In this document: positions 8,677 to 17,827 of the stretch, one piece after another | Layout of the letters: each line of letters begins with the position of its first letter | Position numbering within the stretch: the stretch's first letter is position 1 | Assembly (NCBI RefSeq): GCF_025154075.1 | Contig: NZ_JAOAMU010000005.1 | Location: forward strand, 62,001 to 126,000 | Length of the DNA stretch: 64,000 bases | Reading direction: 5' to 3' | Origin: Chryseobacterium herbae | GTDB lineage: Bacteria > Bacteroidota > Bacteroidia > Flavobacteriales > Weeksellaceae | Program-made: the position numbers and the translations under genes | Notes under the pieces: model-generated | What the model saw: only the letters and a program-made list of their open reading frames with translations | Database searches by the model: none | What the model was told of the DNA's origin: nothing

Positions 8677-9954
8677 GTGTCTTTTATTAAAACAAAACTC
8701 ATCTACCTCTTAAAACAGGTCTTCCCTTCTTCTTACACAGAATTAGCAGTATTTATCTTCTTTCTGATCTGTTACGGAACGTTGGGCACTTATATTGCGA
8801 TTCATTACCGGATTATTTTTGACAGCAGAATTCCCTGGGATGCTTATTTCAGCTTTGACAATAAAGCAATCGTAATGACCGGCGGCAGCTTTGAAAGACA
8901 TCCGTTAGCCTACTACTTTTTCAACTGGGTCAGAGAGTTCTCACTACTGATCTCAGGAGGAAAAATGGATATGACCTTCAGAATTACCCTTGCCTGGCTC
9001 AGCAACACCGCTATAAGCCTGTGTATGGTACAGATTTTCAAATATCTGAAAAACATCATCAGACTTCCGCTAAAGATCAGCCTGCTTATTATTCTGTTCT
9101 TCGGTTTGTTCTCTACCAGTATCATTCTATCTTTTACCCCTGAGAATTTCACTTATACCCTACTCTTGCTAAGTATTTACAATTATTATGCAGCTGTAAA
9201 ACTCAGAAAAGATGAAAAAATACCCGGATCTGCACTTACACTTGCCGGAATTACCATTGGCGGGCTTACCATCACCAACCTTGTCAAGGTTTTTATTCCT
9301 GTATTATTTGAGAAGGGACTTTTCAGAAGCTGGAAAAAATTTGGAAATGCAGCTTTCCGAGTGATTCTTACCACTTTCTGTTTTGTCTTTCTTTATTTGC
9401 TGAGAATTGATTTTAAGTATGAAAACATCTTCTCAAAAACCAACCAGCAGTATGAAAAATTCTCCAATGTAGAATCTATTCCGGATTGGGACATGATGCT
9501 TTCTTACTTTTTTGGTGGCAGTATTCTGTTCCCGAGTTTCATGACAACGGACAAACATAATATGAAGGGTTTTGACTTTAAAGGGCTTTTAATGGAACCT
9601 TATTCATCTCCTTTTTGCTATGCTTTTATCACAGTTTTATTAGCATTGGTTTTGTGGAGTTATATTAAAAATTTCAAAAACAAACTGGTCCAGATTGTAG
9701 TCATTTCATTTCTTGTTGACATTGTCATTCACTGCGTGATGCGGTTTGGACTCCATACGTCTTACATCTACGGAGGGCACTTTGTTTTTGTCTATCCATT
9801 GCTTTTAGGATGGTTGTTTTACGCCTATAAATTACAACCTAAGACCTTATCCTTTTTGACGACAACCATGGTTATTCTGTTTGTTTTTCTTCTAGCCAAT
9901 AACCTGTTCCGAATGTCAGACTTTTTCCAATTTTTAGAAACGTACTACCAATAA
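8677..9954 (+). CDS. Polytopic membrane protein, DUF6080-like
   Basis: A 425-residue integral membrane protein with about ten hydrophobic segments, among them residues 20-45, 100-140, 150-175, 230-245, 300-330, 340-395 and 395-415. A loop after the first segment carries RIPWDAYFSFDN and SFERHPLAYYFF, a layout seen in GT-C-type glycosyltransferase-like proteins where acidic loop residues are functional. It most resembles Bacteroidota DUF6080 proteins, whose function is unknown. The start is GTG; no ATG lies near it in frame. It stands alone between a T9SS gene and a bidirectional terminator. The family name is from memory and only moderately sure. Confidence 0.55.
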   Translation: MSFIKTKLIYLLKQVFPSSYTELAVFIFFLICYGTLGTYIAIHYRIIFDSRIPWDAYFSFDNKAIVMTGGSFERHPLAYYFFNWVREFSLLISGGKMDMTFRITLAWLSNTAISLCMVQIFKYLKNIIRLPLKISLLIILFFGLFSTSIILSFTPENFTYTLLLLSIYNYYAAVKLRKDEKIPGSALTLAGITIGGLTITNLVKVFIPVLFEKGLFRSWKKFGNAAFRVILTTFCFVFLYLLRIDFKYENIFSKTNQQYEKFSNVESIPDWDMMLSYFFGGSILFPSFMTTDKHNMKGFDFKGLLMEPYSSPFCYAFITVLLALVLWSYIKNFKNKLVQIVVISFLVDIVIHCVMRFGLHTSYIYGGHFVFVYPLLLGWLFYAYKLQPKTLSFLTTTMVILFVFLLANNLFRMSDFFQFLETYYQ

Positions 9955-9985
9955 AAAAGCCGGGAAAATTCCCGGCTTTACTTTT
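9953..9985. terminator. Bidirectional terminator between convergent genes
   Basis: AAGCCGGGAA / TTCCCGGCTT hairpin with an A run on the left and a T run on the right, so it can stop both the + gene ending at 9954 and the - gene ending at 10001. Confidence 0.85.
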
Positions 9986-10000
9986 ATATTTCTTGAAGAC

Positions 10001-10558
10001 TTATCTCGCTTCTGAACAGAAAATTCTATACTGTACCGCAAGAGCCGATTTAAAGTATTCTCTGATTTTTGCAAGATCAGATGATGCACTTTGTTTAGTG
10101 AAATAGCTTCCCGCTAAAATTTTATAATTCGGTCTTAAAGAAGCATCCGTTTCCACTTTCAGGTTCGGGAATCTTTTTCTGAAGTAAGATTTCACCTCGT
10201 TGGCCTCTTCATTACTTTTAACGGTAGTGATCTGAATTTTGAAACCTAAGATCCTCGGATTCTTTCTGCAAATCTCCGCATTGCTCAATTCTCTGCTCGG
10301 AATATAGATTTTGGGAGGTTTTGTGGTATTTACCATTCCACTATCGGTATTATTTTCTCTTACGGAAGAACCCGAAGGACCTCCAGTAGTTCGGGAACAC
10401 TTATCTTCAATTCCTCCCAAAGCAGCACTTACTTTGGAATCCATGGTCATAATTAGCTCTGTACCGGACAGCGTATCTTTTTGAACAACCTGTTGGGCTT
10501 CAATACTATAAAACCCAAATAAAGATATTATTGAAAATATTTTGATTAAATTTCTCAT
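10001..10558 (-). CDS. SPOR-domain exported protein
   Basis: A 185-residue exported protein. The signal peptide is MRNLIKIFSIISLFGFYSIEAQ. The middle (about 40-90) is polar, with two Cys (C54 region and the C near residue 98). Residues about 100-185 read as a SPOR domain: GFKIQITTV, a helix with SNEEANEVKSYFRKRFP, then NYKILAGSYFTKQSASSDLAKIREYF. SPOR domains bind denuded glycan strands of peptidoglycan, so a periplasmic cell-wall role is likely. It is transcribed alone toward a bidirectional terminator. Confidence 0.75.
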   Translation of the reverse strand: MRNLIKIFSIISLFGFYSIEAQQVVQKDTLSGTELIMTMDSKVSAALGGIEDKCSRTTGGPSGSSVRENNTDSGMVNTTKPPKIYIPSRELSNAEICRKNPRILGFKIQITTVKSNEEANEVKSYFRKRFPNLKVETDASLRPNYKILAGSYFTKQSASSDLAKIREYFKSALAVQYRIFCSEAR

Positions 10559-10573
10559 TTAAACTTGTTTCTG

Positions 10574-10581
10574 CAAATCTA
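10574..10581 (-). promoter_or_regulatory. Putative -7 element for SPOR gene
   Basis: On the minus strand this reads TAGATTTG, fitting TAnnTTTG, 16 bases ahead of the start codon. Confidence 0.4.
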
Positions 10582-10688
10582 TTAAAATTAAAAAATTATA
10601 CCAAACAACACTATTTAGAATCAATACAAATTAAACGTAAATGATATTTTCCCTTTTCCATATACCGTTAAATTCCTGTTAAAAATAT

Positions 10689-10696
10689 TATTTTTG
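10689..10696 (+). promoter_or_regulatory. Putative -7 element for act operon
   Basis: TATTTTTG, a match to TAnnTTTG, 45 bases before the actA start. No clear TTTG -33 element at the proper spacing, so this is half a promoter. Confidence 0.45.
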
Positions 10697-10740
10697 CGGA
10701 ATTGATTGGTTCAATATTTTACTAACATAAGATAATTTAA

Positions 10741-12096
10741 ATGATTAGTTGGAGAAAGCATTATAAACAAACGTTGATCGCAATAGGCTTATTGCTATCG
10801 ACAAGTGCTTCAATTTACGGGCAAGACGGCGATCCTAAAAACGGAGAGAAACTTTTCAAAGCAAATTGTACTGCATGTCACGCGCTGGACAAACAGGTAA
10901 TAGGACCACCTCTAAAGGGTGTTGTAGAACGTGTAAAGACAGAGGGTGGTGTAGACAAAGATTGGCTTCACAAGTGGATCAAAGACAACAAAGCTCTAAG
11001 AGCTTCTGGGGATAAATACGCCAATGAGATTTTCGAAAAATTTAATAAGACTGAAATGTTGCAGTTTCCTAATCTTACGGATAAGGACATTGATGACATT
11101 TTAGCATTCACAACTAATCCGCCGGCGCCAGAACCGCCAAAAGCAGATAAGGCTACCGCTACAGATGGAGCAGCAGCTCCAGCAGATAAGACCACTTCCA
11201 GTGTTGTTATTATCTCGCTTCTTGCCATAGCAGCTCTATTGGTTTGGATCTTAATTAAACTGAGACAATTGGTTAAATTAGGTCAATCTGAAGACTTAGC
11301 GGGACTTAACGCAACAAGAGTTAAATCTTTCAGCGAAATTTATGAGAAGTACCACTACGTAGGTAAAGCAGTATTGGGTATCCTTGCCCTTCTTGCCGCT
11401 TACGGAGTTTGGAACTGGATCATGTGGATCGGTGTTTACAAAGGGTACAAGCCTGAGCAGCCTATCTACTTCTCTCACAAAATTCACGCGGGAGAACAAA
11501 AAATCGACTGTCAGTTATGTCACTCTAGTGCCAAGTATGGTAAAGTATCTGAGATTCCATCGATGAACGTTTGTATGAACTGTCACAGAACAATTTCTGA
11601 GTACAATGCAGACCACTACATGGAGCCAGGAAAAGATAAAGCATTCTACGACGGTGAAATCCAGAAGATCTATGCCGCTACAGGCTGGGATCCTGCCAAA
11701 CAGGTATACACTGGAAAAACACAGCCGGTAGAATGGACCAGAATCCACAACATGCCAGACTTCGTGTACTTCAACCACTCTCAACACGTAGTAGCGGGTG
11801 AACAAGCGATCATTAATTCTTTCAACAAAAAGAATCCTAACAACAAAATTGATGTTGTATGTAAAGCTTGTCACGGAAAAATTGATACAATGAATGTTGT
11901 TCAAATGGCTAACGACTTCACCATGGGATGGTGTATCGAATGTCACAGAACTACTGAGGTTGATATGAACAACGGTTATAATAAAGAATACTTCAAGAAT
12001 CTACATGACAAGTTGAAAAAACAATATCCTCAGGATGGCGGTAAGATCACTGTAGATGCAATTGGAGGTCTTGAGTGTGGTAAATGTCATTATTAA
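10741..12096 (+). CDS. actA: Alternative complex III subunit A, hexaheme cytochrome c
   Basis: A 451-residue membrane-bound multiheme cytochrome of alternative complex III, the quinol:electron-acceptor oxidoreductase that replaces bc1. Order: signal segment (about 10-28), a class I cytochrome domain with C43-TA-C-H47, a proline/alanine-rich linker, membrane segments near 157-178 and 208-232, then the ActA-type pentaheme domain with CXXCH at C257, C278, C374, C398 and C446. Six heme sites in all: five are the ActA set and the first is a fused monoheme domain, a Bacteroidota arrangement. The last heme site is only one residue from the C-terminus. First gene of a tightly spaced six-gene operon. 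Confidence 0.92.
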   Translation: MISWRKHYKQTLIAIGLLLSTSASIYGQDGDPKNGEKLFKANCTACHALDKQVIGPPLKGVVERVKTEGGVDKDWLHKWIKDNKALRASGDKYANEIFEKFNKTEMLQFPNLTDKDIDDILAFTTNPPAPEPPKADKATATDGAAAPADKTTSSVVIISLLAIAALLVWILIKLRQLVKLGQSEDLAGLNATRVKSFSEIYEKYHYVGKAVLGILALLAAYGVWNWIMWIGVYKGYKPEQPIYFSHKIHAGEQKIDCQLCHSSAKYGKVSEIPSMNVCMNCHRTISEYNADHYMEPGKDKAFYDGEIQKIYAATGWDPAKQVYTGKTQPVEWTRIHNMPDFVYFNHSQHVVAGEQAIINSFNKKNPNNKIDVVCKACHGKIDTMNVVQMANDFTMGWCIECHRTTEVDMNNGYNKEYFKNLHDKLKKQYPQDGGKITVDAIGGLECGKCHY

Positions 12097-12119
12097 TAAC
12101 TAAAAAATTAGAAGTATAA

Positions 12120-15100
12120 ATGGCTTCAAACAAAATACAATTTAGAAGTATTCATGAACTTAAAGACCCAGCTTTGAATAATAAGCTGGCTCAGAAAGAG
12201 TTTCAGGAAGAAATTCCGGTAGAAGATTTCCTTGGAGATGCTGAACAGAACGGATCCAGTACTTCAAGAAGAGATTTCTTAAAAATATTAGGATTCTCTA
12301 CAGCAGCCGTAACATTGGCTGCCTGTGAAGCACCGGTAATTAAAACGATTCCTTATGTGGTAAAGCCACACGACATTATTCCAGGGGTTCCGAATTATTA
12401 CGCTTCAACTTATTTTGACGGATTCGACTTCGCCAGTGTTTTAGTAAAGACCCGTGAAGGAAGACCTATCAAAATAGATCCGAACCCGGCAGCAGGTGAT
12501 TTAGGAACAACTAATGCAAGAGCTCAGGCAAGTGTACTTTCTCTTTATGATAACGATAAAGTAAAGCAGCCTAAACTGGACGGTAAAGACGAAACTTTCG
12601 ATAAAGTAGATAGTTTTGTTCTTAAAGGTCTGGCAGATGCAAGTGCAGCAGGTAAAAAGATCGTGCTTTTGTCACACTCTTTCCCTTCTCCTACTTTCAA
12701 AAAGCTATTTGCAGAATTCAAAGCTAAATATCCAACTGCGGAACTGGTAACGTATGATGCGTATCCTCACTCTGCAGCTTTAGATGCCGCTCAGGAAGTA
12801 TTCGGACAGAGAGCATTGCCGGTTTATGACCTTAAAGGTTCAGAATTGGTCGTTTCTTTCCAGGCTGATTTCTTAGGAGATTACAACGGAGCAAGTTTAG
12901 AAACATCTTTCGCAGCAGCAAGAAAGCCAGGACCCAACATGTTGAGACACATTCAGGTGGAATCAAACATGTCATTAACTGGTGCTAATGCTGACTCAAG
13001 ATACAGATTAAAGCCAAGTGCAGTAAACAAAACTCTAGTTGAAGTTTACAATGCAATCGTAGGTGGTGGTACTTCTGATAAGACCGCTACTGAAATTGCA
13101 ACAGAACTTAAAGCGAAAGGCAGCAAAGCTGTTGTTTTAGCTGACGGTTCTAAAGGAGCACAGGTTTTAGCACACTTAATCAACCAAAAATTAGGTTCAG
13201 TAGCTTTCACAGGTAAAGCGAACTTCCTGAAAGAATTTGATAAAGCAAGATACCAGGAATTCTTAGGATGGGTAAATGCAGGTCAGGTTGGCGTATTGAT
13301 CGCAAACAACGTAGACCCTATCTACTCTCATCCGAAAGGAGAAGATTTCAAAAAATCTTTAGCTAAAGTTGCTTGTGTAGTAGCCGTAGCGGATAAGAAA
13401 AATGAAATGTACAAAGCAGCGAAAGCTGTAATCCCGGTAGCAAACTGGCTGGAGTCTTGGGGTGATATCGAACCTCAGACCGGCGTATATTCATTAATGC
13501 AGCCTACGATCCAGAAGATCTACAAATCAAGACAGATTGAAGAATCTCTATTGGTTTGGAAAAATGGTAAAAACAACGCTGCAAACAATTACTACGACTA
13601 TCTGAAAGGAAGTGCAGCATCTATCTTAGGCGCTACTTCATTCAACAAAGCTTTATATAACGGTATCACGACTTCCAATAATGCCACTGCATTATCTTAT
13701 TCAGGAGGAAATGCTACTCAGGCTATTGCTGAATTAGGAAACTTCAAGGCTTCCGAATTAGAATTAGTATTATATACCAAGCCTTCAATGGGTGACGGTA
13801 CTCAGGCCAACAACCCTTGGCTTCAGGAATTACCGGATCCTATCACAAGAATGTCTTGGGATAACTATCTGACTATTTCTCCAAAAGATGCAGAAAAATT
13901 TGCGATTGATAACGATCTTAATGCAAGAATGCAGCTGGATGGTTCTATTGTAAACCTTACTGTAAACGGAGTAACAATAAAAGACGTTCCTGTATTCGTT
14001 CAACCGGGACAGGCAGAAGGATCAGTAGGTCTTGCGCTTGGATACGGTAAAAAAGATTCCGGAACGACTGCTGATACTGGGGTAAACGCTTATCCATTAT
14101 TCGACGGTACTAACTTAACTGTTTCAGGAGTTAAGATCGAAAAAACAGGAGAAGATCACGAATTCGCAGGTATCCAGCTTCAGAATACATTAATGGGACG
14201 TTACGAAATCGCTAAGGAAGTTCCTTTGGCTGAATTCATCAACGTAGCTTTCGATGACGAACATAAAGGATGGAACAAGCCTTTGGAATATCACACGATC
14301 AGTGGAGCTCTTCCAGCAAGAAAGATTGACCTTTGGGATGCTTTCGATGATACAGACGGACCTCACTTCAACTTATCAATCGACTTGAACTCTTGTACTG
14401 GTTGTGGAGCATGTATCATTGCTTGTCAGGCAGAAAACAACGTTCCTGTAGTAGGTAAAGAAGAGATCAGAATGTCCAGAGATATGTATTGGTTAAGAAT
14501 TGACCGTTACTATTCTTCTAGACAGAAAGTAGAAGTATACGAAGGATTGAAAGAAGGAATGGCAGTACCTGAATTGTACGGTACAGCATTCGGAGACGGA
14601 GGTGCATTAAACCACCCTGCAGACAATCCAGATGTAATCTTCCAGCCGGTGATGTGCCAGCACTGTAACCACGCTCCTTGTGAAACTGTATGTCCGGTAG
14701 CGGCTACTTCACACGGTAAGCAAGGTCAGAACCATATGGCTTACAACAGATGTATCGGTACCAGATATTGTGCAAACAACTGTCCATACAAAGTAAGACG
14801 TTTCAACTGGTTTACTTATAACCTGAATGATAAATTCGACTTTAATCAAAATAACGATTTAGGAAGAATGGTGCTTAACCCGGATGTTGTGGTAAGAACG
14901 AGAGGGGTAATGGAGAAATGTTCAATGTGTATCCAGGAAACTCAAGCTACAATCTTAGCTGCTAAGAGAGAAAACAGAAAAGTATCTGACACTGAATTTA
15001 AAAATTCTTGTGCTTGTGCTGCTGCTTGTTCTACTGGAGCAATGACGTTTGGAGACATGAATGACAAAGAATCTGAAGTGAGAGAATTATATTCTAGCAA

Positions 15101-15185
15101 CAGAAGATATTATTTACTAGAGGAGATCGGCACAAAACCAAACGTGTTCTATCACACTAAAGTAAGAAACAGAGTAGAAAAATAA
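12120..15185 (+). CDS. actB: Alternative complex III subunit B (Fe-S/molybdopterin-like)
   Basis: A 1021-residue periplasmic subunit. The start region holds a Tat-like STSRRDFLK motif with R50-R51, a hydrophobic stretch and LAAC with C69; families like this are described as Tat-variant translocated. Residues about 75-740 follow the molybdopterin-oxidoreductase fold, which in ActB holds no molybdenum cofactor. The C-terminal third is a ferredoxin-like domain with clustered cysteines: C759/C762/C765/C769, CQHCNHAPCETVC, CIGTRYCANNCP, and CSMC paired with the late CACAAAC stretch, enough for three or four Fe-S clusters. The 23-base gap to actA and 25-base gap to actC fit one transcript. Confidence 0.93.
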   Translation: MASNKIQFRSIHELKDPALNNKLAQKEFQEEIPVEDFLGDAEQNGSSTSRRDFLKILGFSTAAVTLAACEAPVIKTIPYVVKPHDIIPGVPNYYASTYFDGFDFASVLVKTREGRPIKIDPNPAAGDLGTTNARAQASVLSLYDNDKVKQPKLDGKDETFDKVDSFVLKGLADASAAGKKIVLLSHSFPSPTFKKLFAEFKAKYPTAELVTYDAYPHSAALDAAQEVFGQRALPVYDLKGSELVVSFQADFLGDYNGASLETSFAAARKPGPNMLRHIQVESNMSLTGANADSRYRLKPSAVNKTLVEVYNAIVGGGTSDKTATEIATELKAKGSKAVVLADGSKGAQVLAHLINQKLGSVAFTGKANFLKEFDKARYQEFLGWVNAGQVGVLIANNVDPIYSHPKGEDFKKSLAKVACVVAVADKKNEMYKAAKAVIPVANWLESWGDIEPQTGVYSLMQPTIQKIYKSRQIEESLLVWKNGKNNAANNYYDYLKGSAASILGATSFNKALYNGITTSNNATALSYSGGNATQAIAELGNFKASELELVLYTKPSMGDGTQANNPWLQELPDPITRMSWDNYLTISPKDAEKFAIDNDLNARMQLDGSIVNLTVNGVTIKDVPVFVQPGQAEGSVGLALGYGKKDSGTTADTGVNAYPLFDGTNLTVSGVKIEKTGEDHEFAGIQLQNTLMGRYEIAKEVPLAEFINVAFDDEHKGWNKPLEYHTISGALPARKIDLWDAFDDTDGPHFNLSIDLNSCTGCGACIIACQAENNVPVVGKEEIRMSRDMYWLRIDRYYSSRQKVEVYEGLKEGMAVPELYGTAFGDGGALNHPADNPDVIFQPVMCQHCNHAPCETVCPVAATSHGKQGQNHMAYNRCIGTRYCANNCPYKVRRFNWFTYNLNDKFDFNQNNDLGRMVLNPDVVVRTRGVMEKCSMCIQETQATILAAKRENRKVSDTEFKNSCACAAACSTGAMTFGDMNDKESEVRELYSSNRRYYLLEEIGTKPNVFYHTKVRNRVEK

Positions 15186-15210
15186 AGTTTAAATAATAAA
15201 TAGGTAAAAA

Positions 15211-16608
15211 ATGTCAGGACATTACGAAGCTCCGATAAGGGAACCTCTAATTATTGGTCACAAAACTTATCACGATATTACGGAAGATATCGCACGACCT
15301 ATCGAAGAAAGAGCAGGTAAATTATGGTGGATCTCACTATACGCAGCCTTAGTTCTATTTCTATACGGATTCGGCTGTATCGCCTACACTATCGGGACAG
15401 GTATTGGAGCATGGGGGCTTAACAGAACTATTAACTGGGGTTGGGATATTACCAACTTCGTATGGTGGGTAGGTATCGGTCACGCCGGAACACTTATCTC
15501 CGCAGTATTATTATTATTTAGACAGCGTTGGAGAATGTCTGTAAACAGATCTGCAGAGGCGATGACGATCTTTGCGGTTGTACAGGCAGCGATCTTCCCT
15601 GTAATCCACATGGGTAGAGTTTGGGTAGGATACTGGGTATTCCCATTACCGAACCAGTTCGGTTCTCTTTGGGGGAACTTTAACTCTCCTCTACTTTGGG
15701 ACGTATTTGCGATCTCAACGTATTTCTCAGTATCAACTGTATTCTGGTTCATGGGACTTATCCCTGACTTTGCAATGATCAGAGATAGAGCTAAAACACC
15801 TTGGACTAAGAAAATTTATACATTCCTAGCATTTGGATGGGGTGGTAAAGCAAAACACTGGCAGAGATTCGAAGAACTTTCTTTGGTTCTTGCAGGTTTA
15901 GCGACTCCACTTGTATTCTCGGTACACACCACGGTATCATTTGACTTCGCAACGTCGGTTATTAAAGGATGGCACTCTACAATCTACCCTCCTTACTTCG
16001 TAGCCGGTGCGATCTTCTCAGGGTTCGCGATGGTACAGACACTATTGTTGATTGCCAGAAAAGTATGTCACTTAGAAGAATACATCACAATGTATCATAT
16101 TGAAATTATGAACATCGTAATCGTTCTTACAGGGGGTATGGTAACGGTAGCTTATGCTACTGAATATTTCATCGGATGGTATTCAGGATCAAGATTTGAA
16201 GACTTTACATATCTTTCTCCGGGTGCTGCAGTAGGACCTTACTGGTGGGCATTCTGGGCGCTAATTACTTGTAACTTGATTGTTCCGGCATTATTCTGGT
16301 TCAAGAGAGTAAGAACAAACATTATTGCAACATTTGTTATTGCATTAATTATCAACATCGGTATGTGGTTTGAGCGTTTTGATATCATCGTTATCAACCT
16401 TTCAAGAGATTACTTACCAGGATCTTGGACTATGTTTAAGCCAACGATCATTGATGTGGGTGTATATTTAGGAACAATCGGATTCTTCTCTGTTTTATTC
16501 TTACTATACGCAAGAACGTTCCCTGTAATTGCACAGGCTGAATTAAAATCGATTCTGAAAATTTCAGGTGAAACTTATAAATCAAAAGAAGGAGATGAGC
16601 ACCACTAA
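15211..16608 (+). CDS. actC: Alternative complex III subunit C (NrfD/PsrC family)
   Basis: A 465-residue inner-membrane protein with about ten transmembrane helices, of the NrfD/PsrC family. In alternative complex III it forms the quinol-oxidising membrane core and docks to ActB. Typical blocks seen are WWVGIGHAGTLISAVLLLFRQ near residue 88, VHTTVSFDFA near 240 and the SPG/WW segment near 340. Its last 14 bases overlap actD, which starts inside its 3' end behind a purine-rich ribosome site (AAGAAGGAG). Confidence 0.93.
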   Translation: MSGHYEAPIREPLIIGHKTYHDITEDIARPIEERAGKLWWISLYAALVLFLYGFGCIAYTIGTGIGAWGLNRTINWGWDITNFVWWVGIGHAGTLISAVLLLFRQRWRMSVNRSAEAMTIFAVVQAAIFPVIHMGRVWVGYWVFPLPNQFGSLWGNFNSPLLWDVFAISTYFSVSTVFWFMGLIPDFAMIRDRAKTPWTKKIYTFLAFGWGGKAKHWQRFEELSLVLAGLATPLVFSVHTTVSFDFATSVIKGWHSTIYPPYFVAGAIFSGFAMVQTLLLIARKVCHLEEYITMYHIEIMNIVIVLTGGMVTVAYATEYFIGWYSGSRFEDFTYLSPGAAVGPYWWAFWALITCNLIVPALFWFKRVRTNIIATFVIALIINIGMWFERFDIIVINLSRDYLPGSWTMFKPTIIDVGVYLGTIGFFSVLFLLYARTFPVIAQAELKSILKISGETYKSKEGDEHH

Positions 16609-17116
16609 AATTGTATACGGACTTTATGCCGATGACGACGATTTAATGAACGGCGTTAAGGCATTCAACGATAAAGGAATTGCGATCAACGAAGTGTATA
16701 CTCCGTTTCCGGTTCACGGACTTGACAAAGCTCTAGGTTTAAAGAAAACCAGAATTTCGGATGCTGCATTCTTCTATGCTCTTTATGGAGTGACCATCGG
16801 TGCTACGGTAACGTGGTATGTGATGAATCATGACTGGCCTCAGAATATTGGTGGTAAACCAGCTTTTGACTGGGCACACAACATGCCTGCATTCGTGGTA
16901 CCTATGTTCGAATTAATGGTATTCTGTGCCGCTCACATGATGTCTTTAACTTTCTTGGTTAAAAACAAAATGTATCCGGGAGCTCCGGCTCAGAACCCAG
17001 ATCCAAGAACTACTGATGATAAATTCCTTATGGAATTTGTAACTGAAGACGTAGAGTCTGTAAAGCAGTTACTTATTGAAACTGGAGTTGAAGAAATAAC
17101 TGTTAAAGACGCTTAA
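16595..17116 (+). CDS. actD: Alternative complex III subunit D (DUF3341)
   Basis: A 173-residue DUF3341 protein. I set the start at the ATG after AAGAAGGAG inside the actC 3' end, giving MSTTKIVYGLYADDDD; an upstream ATG in frame would add nine residues from the overlap and has no ribosome site. A short cytoplasmic N-terminal domain is followed by two transmembrane helices (about 70-88 and 105-130), matching ActD, which anchors at the membrane and contacts ActC and ActF. One base separates it from actE. Confidence 0.9.
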   Translation: MSTTKIVYGLYADDDDLMNGVKAFNDKGIAINEVYTPFPVHGLDKALGLKKTRISDAAFFYALYGVTIGATVTWYVMNHDWPQNIGGKPAFDWAHNMPAFVVPMFELMVFCAAHMMSLTFLVKNKMYPGAPAQNPDPRTTDDKFLMEFVTEDVESVKQLLIETGVEEITVKDA

Positions 17117-17117
17117 A

Positions 17118-17819
17118 ATGAAAAAGAATGTATTAAAAATTACAGCTATTTTAGGTTTAGCAACGGTTTTACTTAATTCTTGCGGACCAAAAGAAAATAC
17201 ACCATTGGTATATTTCCCGGATATGTATTTTCCGGTAGCTTACGATCCATTGATGAAAGCTCAGGATGCTTATTCAGATCATGAAAATGAAATCCCCGCT
17301 TTCGTTAAAAATAGTTTTGCAACAGGTCTTGCTCCTGTAGAAGGTTCAGTTGCTCAGAATAAAGACGGAATTTTCGAAGAAAGTCTTCTTCCTAAAAATG
17401 TAGACGAATATAACGCTGGTTACGATGCATCCAAAAAGATGACAGGATCACCTCTTAATCCGGCTAATGCAGCTAAGGATATTGAAAGAGGAAAAATGTT
17501 GTTCGATCATACTTGTGCTGCATGCCACGGAACTGGTGGTGATGGGCAAGGTCCAATTGTACAAAGCGGAGCTTTCTCTGGTGTACCTAACTATGCTGAC
17601 AGAGAAATTACTGTAGGATCTGTTCATTATGTATTAACTAACGGTAGAAATGCAATGGGATCTTATGCTGGTCAGCTTAATGCTGGTGACAGATGGAGAG
17701 TAGCAATGTATGTGATGAGCGCCTTCAAAAAAGGAGCAGCAGCACCCGCAGCAGCTACAACAGCTACAGCTACACCCGCTGCAGCAGCAACAGAGACGAC
17801 TACCGAAACTAAAAAATAA
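17118..17819 (+). CDS. actE: Alternative complex III subunit E, monoheme cytochrome c lipoprotein
   Basis: A 233-residue lipoprotein cytochrome. The signal peptide ends LLNSC with lipidated C22. One heme c site, C133-AA-C-H137, is followed by GTGGDGQGP and, later, NGRNAMGSY, where the Met is a likely axial ligand. The last 30 residues are an Ala/Thr-rich tail that would not fold. In the complex ActE passes electrons from ActA toward the terminal acceptor. It lies 8 bases before actF. Confidence 0.92.
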   Translation: MKKNVLKITAILGLATVLLNSCGPKENTPLVYFPDMYFPVAYDPLMKAQDAYSDHENEIPAFVKNSFATGLAPVEGSVAQNKDGIFEESLLPKNVDEYNAGYDASKKMTGSPLNPANAAKDIERGKMLFDHTCAACHGTGGDGQGPIVQSGAFSGVPNYADREITVGSVHYVLTNGRNAMGSYAGQLNAGDRWRVAMYVMSAFKKGAAAPAAATTATATPAAAATETTTETKK

Positions 17820-17827
17820 GAAAAGAA

